Origin: Neorhizobium vignae
Lineage (GTDB): Bacteria > Pseudomonadota > Alphaproteobacteria > Rhizobiales > Rhizobiaceae
Direction: 5' to 3'
Assembly: GCF_000732195.1 (NCBI RefSeq)
Contig: NZ_JNNU01000004.1
Coordinates: 372,001 to 436,000 of the forward strand
Length of the DNA: 64,000 nucleotides
The notes below the pieces were generated by a model that searched no databases, was not told the DNA's origin, and saw only the letters and a program-made list of their open reading frames with translations. Position numbers and translations under genes: made by a program. This document shows positions 35,694 through 45,185 of this stretch, in pieces. Position 1 is the first letter of the stretch, and each line of letters begins with the position of its first letter.

Positions 35694-36442
35694 CAGGCGT
35701 GGTCTCCGAGATAGGCGGTGCGCACGGTCGGATCGCGGCGGATTTCCTCCACCGTTCCCGTCGCGATGATGCGGCCGTAGACGAGAACGGAAATCCGGTC
35801 GGCGAGGGCGAAGACCGCATCCATGTCGTGCTCGACCAGCAGGATCGGCGCTTCATGCCGTAATGTATCGAGGAAGCGGGTCAGCGATTTCGAGCCTTCC
35901 GGGCCCATTCCGGCCATCGGCTCGTCGAGCAGGAAGGCTTTCGAGCCAAGTGCCAGCGCCATGGCGATTTCGAGCTGCCGGCGTTCGCCATGGGAAAGCT
36001 CGGCGGCCGGAATGCGGGCGCGGGCGGTGAGGCCGACACGTTCCAGCATGGCCATGGCGGTGTCGATCAGCGACCTGTCGCGCATGACCGGTTTGAAGAA
36101 GCGGAAGCTCGAACCCTGCTTGGCCTGTACCGCCAGCATGACGTTGCGCAGGCCCGAGAAATCCGGTGCGATCGACGAGACCTGGAAGGTGCGGCCGAGG
36201 CCAAGCTGAGCGCGCTGCGCCACGCCGAGCGAGCCGATATCCTGCCCGGCAAAACGGATCGTACCGCTGTCCTGCCGGAGCGTGCCGCAGATCTGGTGGA
36301 TCAGCGTGGACTTGCCGGCGCCGTTCGGGCCAATCAGGGCGTGGATCTCGCCCGGACGCAGGTCGAGCGTCACGCCATCCGTGGCCCGCAGCGCGCCGAA
36401 ATTCTTGGCGAGATTGGAGATCTGGAGAACCGGCTCAACCAT
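35693..36442 (-). CDS. livG: Liv-type ABC transporter ATP-binding protein (LivG)
   Basis: This is a 249-residue ATPase starting MVEPVLQISNL, with Walker A GPNGAGKST, signature LSHGERRQLEIAMAL and Walker B FLLDEPMAGM. The start codon at 36440-36442 lies inside the end of livM (8-nt overlap). A longer in-frame start at 36556 would read through livM and is rejected. Confidence 0.94.
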   Translation of the reverse strand: MVEPVLQISNLAKNFGALRATDGVTLDLRPGEIHALIGPNGAGKSTLIHQICGTLRQDSGTIRFAGQDIGSLGVAQRAQLGLGRTFQVSSIAPDFSGLRNVMLAVQAKQGSSFRFFKPVMRDRSLIDTAMAMLERVGLTARARIPAAELSHGERRQLEIAMALALGSKAFLLDEPMAGMGPEGSKSLTRFLDTLRHEAPILLVEHDMDAVFALADRISVLVYGRIIATGTVEEIRRDPTVRTAYLGDHA

Positions 36443-37424
36443 GTTTGGCCTTTCCGGCAAGCAGGCCCAGGAGCCCGCCGCGCGCAAACAGCACGACGAC
36501 AAGCAGGATGAGGCCGAGGAAGAACTGCCAGCGTTCGGTGAGGCCACCGAGCGCATATTCGAAGATCACGTAGAGTGCGGCGCCCGCCAGCGGCCCGAAC
36601 AGCCGGCCGGTGCCGCCGAGAATGATCAGCACGATCAGTTCGCCCGACATGTGCCACGACAGCATGGATGGGCTGACGAAGCGGTTGAGATCGGCAAACA
36701 GAGCGCCGGCAAGGCCGGTGACCGCCGCCGAGATCGCAAAGCCGGTCAGCCGGATGCGGTAGGGCTGGATGCCGACGGTCGCGACGCGCACCTCGTTCTG
36801 CCGTGCCGCCTGCAGCGCCGTGCCGAAGCGCGAGGCGCGGATCAGGGCGAAGAGGGCGAGCGCCAGAAGCAAGACGACGTAGCAGATCAGGAAGAAGGTC
36901 AGCGGCCGCATGGTGTTGACGCCCGGGAACTGATTGCGGACGAGGATCGACAGGCCATCCTCGCCGCCATAGGCCGGCCAGGAGATCGCGAAATAATAGA
37001 CCATCTGCGCGAAGGCGAGCGTGATCATGATGAAATAGACGCCCGATGTCCGGAGGCTGATTGCGCCGATCGCCAGGCCGACAAGGCCTGAAATGATCAC
37101 CGCGACAATCCAGATCACCCACATCTGCTTCGTCCCGGACAGGCCGAACAGCAGCGGATCGCCGGAAAAGGCGTGAGCCGCCAGGATGCCGGCGACATAA
37201 CCGCCGATGCCGAAGAAGGCGGCATGACCGAAGGAAACGAGGCCGCCGAGGCCGAGTGCCAGGTTCAGGCCAGTCGCGGCGAGCGCGAGGATGGCGATGC
37301 GGGTTGCAAGCGTGACGTAGAACGGCTGGCCGAACGCGTCCGCAGCAAAGGGCACGGCGAGCAGCACGGCTGCCAGGATGAGGTTGATGAGGCTTTCGCG
37401 GGTCACGATCATGATCTCACGCAT
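36435..37424 (-). CDS. livM: Liv-type ABC transporter permease (LivM)
   Basis: The 329-residue membrane protein has about ten spans and the LivM motifs LAATGLNLALGLGGLVSFGH and AARQNEVRVATVGIQPYRIR. It overlaps livH by 8 nt at its start and livG by 8 nt at its end. Together with LivH it forms the channel. Confidence 0.94.
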   Translation of the reverse strand: MREIMIVTRESLINLILAAVLLAVPFAADAFGQPFYVTLATRIAILALAATGLNLALGLGGLVSFGHAAFFGIGGYVAGILAAHAFSGDPLLFGLSGTKQMWVIWIVAVIISGLVGLAIGAISLRTSGVYFIMITLAFAQMVYYFAISWPAYGGEDGLSILVRNQFPGVNTMRPLTFFLICYVVLLLALALFALIRASRFGTALQAARQNEVRVATVGIQPYRIRLTGFAISAAVTGLAGALFADLNRFVSPSMLSWHMSGELIVLIILGGTGRLFGPLAGAALYVIFEYALGGLTERWQFFLGLILLVVVLFARGGLLGLLAGKAKHG

Positions 37425-38340
37425 GCGCCGCGGGGAAGAGGCCGCGCGGCTTGACCGCGAGAATGACCGCCATGACGATATAGATCAGCATCGAGGCCGC
37501 CGCGCCGCCGATCATGCCGGCCTGGGCCGGGGCGACGAACAGCGCCAGGATCTTCGGCAGGAGGAAACGGCCCATCGTATCGGTGACCCCGACCAGCAGC
37601 GCGCCGAGAAGAGCGCCCTTGATCGAGCCGATGCCGCCGATGACGATAACCACGAAGGCGAGGATCAGCACCGGTTCGCCCATGCCGACCTGCACCGACT
37701 GCAGCGCGCCGACCATGGCGCCGGCAAGGCCTGCGAGTGCCGCGCCGAGCGCGAAGACGACGGTATAGAGGGTGCGGATATCGACGCCTAAAGCGCCAAT
37801 CATCTCGCGGTCGCTTTCGCCGGCGCGGATGCGCATGCCGAGACGGGTCCTTGAGATCAGCAGGTAGAGGCCGAAGGCGACGATCGCGCCGGCAAGGATG
37901 ATCGCCAGGCGATAGACCGGATATTCCGTGCCGCCCGGCAGCGCAACGGCGCCCTGCAGAAGCGGCGGGATATCGAGATAGAGCGGGAAGGAGCCGAACA
38001 GCCAGCGCGTGCCTTCCGAAAACATCAGGATCAGCGCGAAGGTGGCGAGCACCTGGTCGAGATGGTCGCGGTCGTAGAGCCTGCGGATCACCGCGAGCTC
38101 GACGACCGCCCCCGCGGCGGCGGCCGCGGCGAGGCTGGCGATCAATCCGATCCAGAACGAGCCGGTCCACGCCGCCACGGTGGCGCAGGCGAATGCGCCG
38201 ACCATGTAGAGCGAGCCGTGAGCAAGGTTGATCAGGCCCATGACGCCGAAGATCAGCGTCAGCCCGGCAGCCATGAGAAACAACATGACGCCGAGCTGCA
38301 GGCCGTTGAGCAACTGCTCGAGAGCAAGTGCCAAAGTCAC
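37417..38340 (-). CDS. livH: Liv-type ABC transporter permease (LivH)
   Basis: This is a 307-residue membrane protein with about eight spans, GVMGLINLAHGSLYMVGAF and RAGESDREMIGALGVDIRTL. The start is GTG (38338-38340) with AAGG upstream, 9 bp after the binding-protein stop. Confidence 0.94.
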   Translation of the reverse strand: MTLALALEQLLNGLQLGVMLFLMAAGLTLIFGVMGLINLAHGSLYMVGAFACATVAAWTGSFWIGLIASLAAAAAAGAVVELAVIRRLYDRDHLDQVLATFALILMFSEGTRWLFGSFPLYLDIPPLLQGAVALPGGTEYPVYRLAIILAGAIVAFGLYLLISRTRLGMRIRAGESDREMIGALGVDIRTLYTVVFALGAALAGLAGAMVGALQSVQVGMGEPVLILAFVVIVIGGIGSIKGALLGALLVGVTDTMGRFLLPKILALFVAPAQAGMIGGAAASMLIYIVMAVILAVKPRGLFPAAHA

Positions 38341-38349
38341 AGGCAGGCC

Positions 38350-39486
38350 TTAGATCTTGCAGTCTTTGGCATAGGCATCGCCGTGATCGGCGAAGATCTT
38401 CTCCACCGTCTTGTTGGTGATGACGCCGTTCTGCTTCACCACTTCCGTCAGGTAGATGTCCTGGATCGGGTGCTGGTTGGTGTTGAACTTGAATTTTCCG
38501 CGCGGGGACTGGATGTCTGCCTTCTTGAGTTCGGCGCCGAAGGCATCGGCGTTCTTGACGCTTGCCTTGGAAGCGGCCGACAGGATGAGCTGGGCGGCGT
38601 CATAGGCCTGGACGGCATAGATGGACGGCAGGCGGTTATATTCCTTCTGGAAATCCGCCAGGAACTTCTTGCTCGCGGCATTGTCGAAATCCGGAGCCCA
38701 CTGGCCGGACGCCTTGGCGCCGACAGCCGCATCGCCGATTGCCGGCAGAACGTCCTGGCTGAAGGAGAAGCCCGGGCCCATGACCGGGATTTTGACGCCC
38801 GACTGAGCGAACTGCTTCATGAAAGCGATGCCCATGCCGCCGGGAAGGAAGGTGAAGATACCATCGGCGCCGGAGGCGCGCATCTGGGCGATTTCGGCGG
38901 CGTAGTCGGTCTGGCCGACCTGGGTGTAGACCTCAGCGGCGAGCTGGCCCTTGTAGTAACGCTTGAAGCCGGTCAGCGAATCCTTGCCGGCCGGATAGTT
39001 CGGGGCGAGGATGAACATCTTCTTGTAGCCCTTGTTGGCATATTCGCCCATGGCTTCATGAAGGTTGTCGTTCTGGTAGGCAGCGTTGAAATAGAGCTTG
39101 TTGCAGTTGGCGCCGGCAAGCGCGGCAGGCGCGGCATTGGTCGAGACGTAGAACTTGCCCTGGGCCACGGCGCTCGGGGCAACGGCCATCAGCAGGTTCG
39201 ACCAGACGATGCCGGTGAGGATGTCGACCTTGTCGCTCTGGATCATCTTGTCGGCGATCTGCACGGCCAGTTCCGGCTTCTGCGCATCGTCCTCGGTAAC
39301 GACGGTAATGTCCTTGTTGCCGGCATTCTTGATCGCCAGCATGAAGCCGTCGCGCGTATCGATGCCGAGGCCGGCGCCGCCGCCCGAAAGCGTGGTGATC
39401 ATGCCGATCTTCAAAGGCTCGGCGAAAGCCATGCCGGTGGTGCTAACGCTCAGCGCCAAAGTGGCTGCAGCAAGCATTTTCTTCAT
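38350..39486 (-). CDS. Liv-type ABC transporter substrate-binding protein, likely for an aromatic acid
   Basis: The 378-residue secreted protein has signal peptide MKKMLAAATLALSVSTTGMA with cleavage near AFAE. A type I periplasmic-binding fold follows (KIGMITTLSGGGAGLGIDTR, FVEDDAQ-like VVTEDDAQKPELAVQIADK, PNYPAGKDSLTGFKRYYKG). GGGAG precedes the ATG at 39486. Leucine-type binding proteins of this subgroup often bind aromatic acids. The adjacent aryl-CoA ligase and MarR regulator favour that over branched amino acids. Confidence 0.9.
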   Translation of the reverse strand: MKKMLAAATLALSVSTTGMAFAEPLKIGMITTLSGGGAGLGIDTRDGFMLAIKNAGNKDITVVTEDDAQKPELAVQIADKMIQSDKVDILTGIVWSNLLMAVAPSAVAQGKFYVSTNAAPAALAGANCNKLYFNAAYQNDNLHEAMGEYANKGYKKMFILAPNYPAGKDSLTGFKRYYKGQLAAEVYTQVGQTDYAAEIAQMRASGADGIFTFLPGGMGIAFMKQFAQSGVKIPVMGPGFSFSQDVLPAIGDAAVGAKASGQWAPDFDNAASKKFLADFQKEYNRLPSIYAVQAYDAAQLILSAASKASVKNADAFGAELKKADIQSPRGKFKFNTNQHPIQDIYLTEVVKQNGVITNKTVEKIFADHGDAYAKDCKI

Positions 39487-39628
39487 ATGACGAACTCCCG
39501 TTTGTTGTTTTGTCGTTCCCGATGCCTTCGACGGACTTCGACATCCGCCGGGTCTTCTTTGTTTTCCACATTCGGGTGGAAACTTCCACTGCGCATATGC
39601 GGCGAAATTCAACCGCGATTCATTATGG

Positions 39629-41254
39629 TTACGCCGAGGGCTTCTGCTTCAGGCGGAAGCGCTGGATCTTGCCGGACTCGGTCTTCGGCAGCGCATCGGT
39701 GAAGACGACCGAGCGCGGATATTTGTAAGGGGCAATCACCGCCTTCACATGATCCTGCAAGATCTTGACCATCAACTCGCCAGCCTCGAAGCCCTTCGCC
39801 AGCACCACATGCGCCTCGACGATCGTGCCCCGCGCCTCGTCCGATGCACCGATGACTGCGCATTCCAGCACGGCATCGTGCTTCAGAAGCGCGGCTTCGA
39901 CTTCCGGACCGGCAATGTTGTAGCCGGCCGAGACGATCATGTCGTCGGAGCGGGCGGCGAAGTGGAAATAACCGTCCTCGTCCTCGACGAAACTGTCCCC
40001 GGTCAGGTTCCAGCCGTCCTTGACGTAGTCCTTCTGGCGGTCGTCGGCGAGATAGCGGCAGCCGATCGGCCCCTTGACCGCCAGCTTGCCGATCGTGCCG
40101 CGCGGTACTTCGTTCATGTCGTCGTCGACGACGATCGCCTCGTAACCGGTGAGCGGCTTGCCGGTGCAGGCCGGCCTGGAATCGCCGAGCCGGTTCGAGA
40201 TGAAGATATGCAGCATCTCGGTTGCGCCGATGCCGTCGAGGATCGGCTTGCCGGTCTTCTTGACCCATTCGTCGAAGACGGGGCCTGGCAGGGTCTCGCC
40301 GGCGGAAACGGCGATGCGCAGCGATGAGAGATCGGCACCCGCATCCATCGCCGCCAGCATGGCGCGATAGGCGGTCGGCGCCGTGAAGCTGATCGTCGCC
40401 TTGTAGGTCTCGATGATCTCGATCATCTTCGGCGGCGTGGCCTGCTCCAGAAGGGTCGCGGCAGCGCCGAAACGGAGCGGGAAGACCGCAAGGCCGCCAA
40501 GGCCGAAGGTGAAGGCGAGCGGCGGGGAGCCGACGAACACGTCGTCCGGCGTCACGTCCAGCACTTCCTTCGCATAAGCATCGGCGATGATCAGGATATC
40601 GCGATGGAAATGCATGGTCGCCTTCGGCACGCCCGTGGAGCCGGAGGTGAAGCCGAGCAGGGCGACGTCGTCGCGGCCGGTATTCACCGCTTCGAAACGC
40701 ACCGGCTTGTTGAGCGCCGCCCGATCGAGCTCGGCGTCATGGTTGGCCGTGCCGTCAAAGCCGATCACCTGTTTCAGGAACCGGCTTTCCTTGGCGCAGG
40801 CGACCAGTTCGTCCATGAGGCGCGTATCGCAGAGCGCGATCGAAATCTCCGCCTTGTCGATGATCTTGGCGAGTTCGCCGGACCGCAGCATCGGCATGGT
40901 GTTGACGACGACAGCGCCGGCCTTGGTCGCGGCCAGCCAGCAGGCGACCATGGCCGGGTTGTTGGCGGAGCGGATCAGCACCCGGTTGCCGGGTTTCAGG
41001 CCGTAATCCTCGGTCAAGGCGCGAGCGATGCGGTTCGTCCAGTCGGACAATTCCTTGTAGGTGCGGCGGCGGCCGTTGCCGATGAGAGCGGTGTTGTCGC
41101 CGAAGCCGCGCTCGACCATGCGATCGGTGAGTTCGACGCCCGCATTCATCCATTCCGGATAATCGAAGCCATCAAGCCTGATTTCCGGCCACTGATCCGG
41201 AGGCGGAAGATTGTCGCGGGCAAACGTATCCAGATGGCCTGACGGTCCCAGCAT
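39629..41254 (-). CDS. Aryl-CoA ligase (benzoate / 2-aminobenzoate-CoA ligase type)
   Basis: The 541-residue AMP-forming ligase has the P-loop LGFTSGSTGVPKATMHFHRD, the A5-type motif GIGATEMLHIFISN, the hinge region GWNLTGDSF...YFHFAARSDDMIVSAGYNI and the catalytic Lys in KTESGKIQRF. It activates a carboxylate to acyl-AMP and then to acyl-CoA in the cytoplasm. Sequence style and length match benzoate/2-aminobenzoate-CoA ligases. It leads the operon with the Liv transporter and MarR. Exact substrate is inferred from context only. The 142-bp gap before the binding protein (39487-39628) holds only a small TTTCCAC/GTGGAAA hairpin. Confidence 0.85.
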   Translation of the reverse strand: MLGPSGHLDTFARDNLPPPDQWPEIRLDGFDYPEWMNAGVELTDRMVERGFGDNTALIGNGRRRTYKELSDWTNRIARALTEDYGLKPGNRVLIRSANNPAMVACWLAATKAGAVVVNTMPMLRSGELAKIIDKAEISIALCDTRLMDELVACAKESRFLKQVIGFDGTANHDAELDRAALNKPVRFEAVNTGRDDVALLGFTSGSTGVPKATMHFHRDILIIADAYAKEVLDVTPDDVFVGSPPLAFTFGLGGLAVFPLRFGAAATLLEQATPPKMIEIIETYKATISFTAPTAYRAMLAAMDAGADLSSLRIAVSAGETLPGPVFDEWVKKTGKPILDGIGATEMLHIFISNRLGDSRPACTGKPLTGYEAIVVDDDMNEVPRGTIGKLAVKGPIGCRYLADDRQKDYVKDGWNLTGDSFVEDEDGYFHFAARSDDMIVSAGYNIAGPEVEAALLKHDAVLECAVIGASDEARGTIVEAHVVLAKGFEAGELMVKILQDHVKAVIAPYKYPRSVVFTDALPKTESGKIQRFRLKQKPSA

Positions 41255-41456
41255 ATTTTCGTTCCCAAGCGTTTTTTATATAGCGGCTTTTTGCCTTTCA
41301 CTCAGAAAAGCACTGCTTTCCCTCGGTTGCAAGAGAGAAAGTTTAAGTTTGTAATAATTTTCCTCCTGACGATTTTTGAAGCTGCGACGGGCTTCCAAGC
41401 GGGCTGATGCGGTGACAGTATGACGTTCGAAATCAAGCGGATCGAGAGAAGTGAAG
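41255..41456. promoter_or_regulatory. Divergent promoter region of the aryl-CoA ligase operon and the arylformamidase-like gene
   Basis: This 202-bp spacer is AT-rich compared with its flanks. TATATA (41277-41282) is a -10 candidate for the ligase operon on the minus strand. AAGTTTAAGTTTG near 41349 shows short repeated elements that could bind a MarR dimer. I see no clear full operator. Confidence 0.35.
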
Positions 41457-42281
41457 ATGCGTCATAGGATTAGCGACTGGGACAATGCCTATGCCAACGG
41501 CATCAACATTCCCCAGGGCGACCGCTGGCCGGCGGCATGGGTGGAGCCCGCACGACTTTATCGCGAGACGCTTGCCGCTGCGGGCAGGGCCCGGCTCGGC
41601 CTTTCCTACGGCGAGAAGCCGCGCAACCAGTTCGACCTTTTCCTGCCGGCATCCGAACCAGCCGGCCTCGTCGTCTTCGTCCATGGTGGCTTCTGGATCG
41701 GGCTCGACAACAGCTACTGGTCGCAGTTCGCGAAGGGTTCGGTGGAGCGCGGTTATGCCGTCGCCATGCCGATGTACACGCTGGCCCCGGAGAACCGCAT
41801 TGCAGGCATTACGGCGGAAATCGGCAGGGCGATCGAGGCTGCCGCAAAGGAAGTGGCAGGACCGATCCGGCTGATCGGCCATTCGGCCGGCGGGCATCTG
41901 GTGACGCGGATGATCTCCGCCACGTCACCGCTGCCGGAAGCGGTGCGCAGCCGCATCGTCAATACGGTCTCATTGTCCGGCGTGCACGATCTGCGACCGA
42001 TCATGAAGACGAAGATGAACGAAAAGCAGCGGATCGATGCCGAGGAAGCCTATCGGGAAAGCCCGGCCCTGCTGGAACCGTTGCCGGGAGCGCGGGTGAC
42101 CTGCTGGGTGGGGGGCGGCGAACGCGCCGAATTCATCCGTCAGAACGCGCTGCTTGCCAGTATCTGGAAGGGACTGGGCGCCGAGACGGAAGCCGTCGAG
42201 GAGCCGGACAGGCATCATTTCACCATTCTCGACGGCATGGCGGACCCTGCCCATCCGCTGATGGATGCTCTGTTTTCCTAA
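41457..42281 (+). CDS. Alpha/beta hydrolase of the arylformamidase (kynurenine formamidase) type
   Basis: The 274-residue hydrolase has the oxyanion motif HGGFW (H76-W80), the nucleophile elbow GHSAGG with S143, and a C-terminal His in DRHHFTIL. HGG-x-W is characteristic of arylformamidase-like enzymes, which hydrolyse N-formylkynurenine to kynurenine. I start at ATG 41457; a GTG at 41451 is also possible. It is divergent from an aryl-CoA ligase, which fits a route from tryptophan-derived compounds to 2-aminobenzoate. Carbamate or ester hydrolysis is an alternative. Its stop overlaps the stop of the convergent regulator by 4 bp. Confidence 0.8.
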   Translation: MRHRISDWDNAYANGINIPQGDRWPAAWVEPARLYRETLAAAGRARLGLSYGEKPRNQFDLFLPASEPAGLVVFVHGGFWIGLDNSYWSQFAKGSVERGYAVAMPMYTLAPENRIAGITAEIGRAIEAAAKEVAGPIRLIGHSAGGHLVTRMISATSPLPEAVRSRIVNTVSLSGVHDLRPIMKTKMNEKQRIDAEEAYRESPALLEPLPGARVTCWVGGGERAEFIRQNALLASIWKGLGAETEAVEEPDRHHFTILDGMADPAHPLMDALFS

Positions 42282-42799
42282 AGCGATGCGGCTGCGCGAG
42301 CCGCCTGGTCGTAATGGCCGGACAGCGCGCGCAGGCGGGCTGCCATGGCCGACAGGGTTTCGCCCGAAACCTCGGTGGCAAGCACCGACTTGACCAGCAG
42401 TTCCTCGCGCACCGCCGCATAACGCTTGCAGGCTTCGGCGCCCACTTCCGTCACCATGACCAGCTTTTCCTTGCCGCGGCGGCCGGATTTGATCAGCTTC
42501 AGCCGTTCGAGCTTCTTCAGCGCGTAGGTCACCACATGCGTGTCCTCGATATTGAGGACGAGCGCGATATCGGCCAGCGTCTTTGCCTTGTTGCGGCTGT
42601 TGATATTGTGCAGGACGAGGATATCGATCGGCGACAGATCCGGCACGCCGGCGGCCGACATGCACCGGACCATCCAGCGGCTGAAGGCGTGGTTCAGCAT
42701 GATCATGCCGAACTCGATCTCCGACAGCGCCGGCAAAGCCCCGCTCGCCAGGTGCCCGGAGGATACGATCGGGCCGAATTCACTCTTTTCCGATGCCAT
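42278..42799 (-). CDS. MarR-like winged-helix DNA-binding protein
   Basis: This is a 173-residue winged-helix protein with LSPIDILVLHNINSRNKAKT, then LADIALVLNIEDTHVVTYAL (recognition region) and a basic wing SGRRGKEKLVMVT. GGAGG precedes the ATG. It is the last gene of the TRAP operon, 54 bp after dctP, and probably regulates the TRAP/oxoprolinase divergon. The ligand is unknown. Confidence 0.85.
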   Translation of the reverse strand: MASEKSEFGPIVSSGHLASGALPALSEIEFGMIMLNHAFSRWMVRCMSAAGVPDLSPIDILVLHNINSRNKAKTLADIALVLNIEDTHVVTYALKKLERLKLIKSGRRGKEKLVMVTEVGAEACKRYAAVREELLVKSVLATEVSGETLSAMAARLRALSGHYDQAARAAASL

Positions 42800-42853
42800 G
42801 ATTTTTCCTCCCCGGACAAGCGCCGCAGGCGGATGCCTGCGGCGCTCCTCAAA

Positions 42854-43843
42854 TCACATCTTCTTGTAGGCGTCCAGAATGGAGGCGCCGTCGGCACCAG
42901 CCTTCTTCGACCAGTCTTCGGTCAGCTTGGCGCCGACATCGGCCAGGCCCTTCTTGAGATCGGCGCTCGGTTCGAGAACCTTCATGCCGTTCTTCTTGAG
43001 GGTTTCCATGTAGGCCGAGGTCTTTTCGGCACCAAGCGCCCAGCCGCGGGTCTCTGCGGCAGCGGCTGCATCGGTGACCGCTTTCTGGACGGCCGGGTCA
43101 AGGCCAGCGAAGGCGGCCTTGTTGACGAAGATGACGTTCTTCGGGATCCAGGCCTGGGTGTCGTAATAGTGGGTCAGCGATTCCCAGATCTTGCTATCGA
43201 CGCCAGTGGCGCTCGAGGTCATCAGGCCGTCGATGACGCCGGTTGCGAGAGCCTGCGGCAGCTCGGCCGCCTGGACGGTCACCGGCTGGGCGCCGACGAG
43301 ATCGGCGATGCGCGACGTGCCGACGTTGTAGGCCCGCCATTTCAGGCCCTTGAGGTCGGCGGTGCTGTTGACGTCCTTCTTGGTAAAAATGCCCTGCGGC
43401 GGCCACGGCGCTGCATAGAGGAGCTTGAGGCCCTGCGCATCGAGCGCCTTCTCGATCGCCGGCTTGGAGGCAGCATAGAGCTTCTTGGACGCATCGAAGC
43501 TGGTTGCCAGGAACGGCACGACGTCGATGCCGAAGACCGGGTTTTCGTTCTCGTGCAGCGAGATCAACACTTCGCCGGCCTGGGCCTGGCCGGTCTGGAC
43601 GGCGCGCTTGATATCCGGCGCCTTGAACAGCGAGGCGCTCGGATGAACGGTGATCTTCAGCTTGCCGCCCGAGGCCGTTTCGACGTCCTTGGCGAACTGC
43701 ATCAGGTTCTCGACATGGTAGTTCGCCGGCGGATAGGCCGACGGCAGAACCCAGGCGGTCTGGGCGAGAGCGGCGCCGGAAGCCGCCAGAAGCGCTGCGC
43801 CGGCAAGGCCCGAACGAACGAGAGTAGAGAGCATTTTCCTCAT
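42854..43843 (-). CDS. dctP: TRAP transporter periplasmic binding protein (DctP type)
   Basis: The 329-residue secreted protein has a signal peptide ending ASGAALAQ and the DctP pattern ETASGGKLKITVHPSASLFK, IKRAVQTGQAQAGEVL and LKGLKWRAYNVGT. The arginine in WRAYN would bind the carboxylate of the ligand. DctP-type proteins that bind pyroglutamate are known in Bordetella. The divergent oxoprolinase suggests the same ligand here. Confidence 0.93.
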   Translation of the reverse strand: MRKMLSTLVRSGLAGAALLAASGAALAQTAWVLPSAYPPANYHVENLMQFAKDVETASGGKLKITVHPSASLFKAPDIKRAVQTGQAQAGEVLISLHENENPVFGIDVVPFLATSFDASKKLYAASKPAIEKALDAQGLKLLYAAPWPPQGIFTKKDVNSTADLKGLKWRAYNVGTSRIADLVGAQPVTVQAAELPQALATGVIDGLMTSSATGVDSKIWESLTHYYDTQAWIPKNVIFVNKAAFAGLDPAVQKAVTDAAAAAETRGWALGAEKTSAYMETLKKNGMKVLEPSADLKKGLADVGAKLTEDWSKKAGADGASILDAYKKM

Positions 43844-43868
43844 ATCAGTTCCCTTTTTCTTTCTCTGA

Positions 43869-45182
43869 TTAACCCGGGAATGCCATTTTCGGCAGAACCA
43901 TCACGATTTCCGGGAAGACCGTAATGATGGCGACAGTCGCCACAAGCAGGAAGAAGAACGGCAGCGAGGCGCGGGCGACAGTCAGACTGTCGCGGCCGCT
44001 CATCGTCTGCAGCACGAAGAGGTTGAAGCCGACCGGCGGCGAGACTTCCGCCATCTCGACGATCAGCACCAGGAAGATGCCGAACCAGACGAGATCGAAA
44101 CCGGCCTGCTCGATCATCGGCAGGACCACGACCGTGGTGAGCACGATCATCGACAGGCCGTCAAGCGCTGCGCCGAGCAGGATATACATGACCGTCAGCA
44201 CCGCGATCAGCGCATAAGGGCTGAGATTGAAGCTGTCGACCCAGGCGGCGAGCGCGTTCGGAATACCGGTATAACCCATGGCGATCGACATGAAGCCGGC
44301 GCCGGTCAGGATCAGCATGATCATGCAGGTAAGCCGTGTGGCGCCCATAACGCTGTCCCAGAAGGCCTTCATCGTCAGCGTCCGCGACCAGGCGGCGATG
44401 GCAAGCGAGCCGAGCACACCCCAGGCTGCACATTCCGTCGCCGTCGCCCAGCCCAGAATGAGGGTCGCGAAGACGAGTACGATGAGCAGCGTGACGGGGA
44501 TGAGGTTGGCCGATTCCCTGAGCTTCTCCATGAAGCTCATCTTCGGCGGTGCGGGCGGTTGCTTGTCCGGGTTCAGAAGCGACCAGACGATGATGTAGCC
44601 GGAATAAAGCACCATGACGATGATGCTCGGCAGGAAGCCGGCAAGGAAGATCTGGATGATCGAGACATTTGCCGCCACCGCATAGACGACCATGGTGATC
44701 GACGGCGGGATGAGGATGCCGAGCGTGCCGGCGCCGGCGAGAGAACCGAGGCTGACCATCTCGTCGTAACCGCGTTTCTTGAGCTCCGGCAGGGCGATCT
44801 TGGCGATCATGGCGGTGGTGGCGGCCGACGAGCCCGAGATCGAGCCGAACAGGCCGCAGCCGAGCACGTTGACATGCATCAGGCGGCCAGGCAGCCAGCC
44901 GAGCCAGGGAGCGAGGCCGCGGAACATCTCTTCCGACAGCCGGGTGCGGAACAGGATTTCCCCCATCCAGACGAACAGAGGCAGGGCCGCGAGCGACCAG
45001 GATGCGCCGCCACTCCAGGAATTGGTGGCGAGCACGGCGCCGATCGGGATGCCGGGAACGAAGAGCATGGCGATAAAGCCGCAGATCAGCAGCGAAATGC
45101 CGATCCACACCCCGCCGGCCAGCAGCGCAAGAAGGGCGACAAGAACGACGCCGGCGATTTCAACGAGTTCGATCGTGCTCAT
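43869..45182 (-). CDS. dctM: TRAP transporter large permease (DctM type)
   Basis: This is a 437-residue membrane protein with about twelve spans and DctM motifs (MSIAMGYTGIPNALAAWVDS, GCGLFGSISGSSAATTAMIA, LGILIPPSITMVVYAVAANV). It catalyses sodium-driven import of the ligand carried by DctP. It lies 3 bp after dctQ. Confidence 0.94.
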   Translation of the reverse strand: MSTIELVEIAGVVLVALLALLAGGVWIGISLLICGFIAMLFVPGIPIGAVLATNSWSGGASWSLAALPLFVWMGEILFRTRLSEEMFRGLAPWLGWLPGRLMHVNVLGCGLFGSISGSSAATTAMIAKIALPELKKRGYDEMVSLGSLAGAGTLGILIPPSITMVVYAVAANVSIIQIFLAGFLPSIIVMVLYSGYIIVWSLLNPDKQPPAPPKMSFMEKLRESANLIPVTLLIVLVFATLILGWATATECAAWGVLGSLAIAAWSRTLTMKAFWDSVMGATRLTCMIMLILTGAGFMSIAMGYTGIPNALAAWVDSFNLSPYALIAVLTVMYILLGAALDGLSMIVLTTVVVLPMIEQAGFDLVWFGIFLVLIVEMAEVSPPVGFNLFVLQTMSGRDSLTVARASLPFFFLLVATVAIITVFPEIVMVLPKMAFPG

Positions 45183-45185
45183 GGA

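Noticed and set aside
36443..36556. Longer LivG N-terminus
   Set aside because: It would overlap livM by over 100 bases and gives a non-homologous Ser-rich leader.
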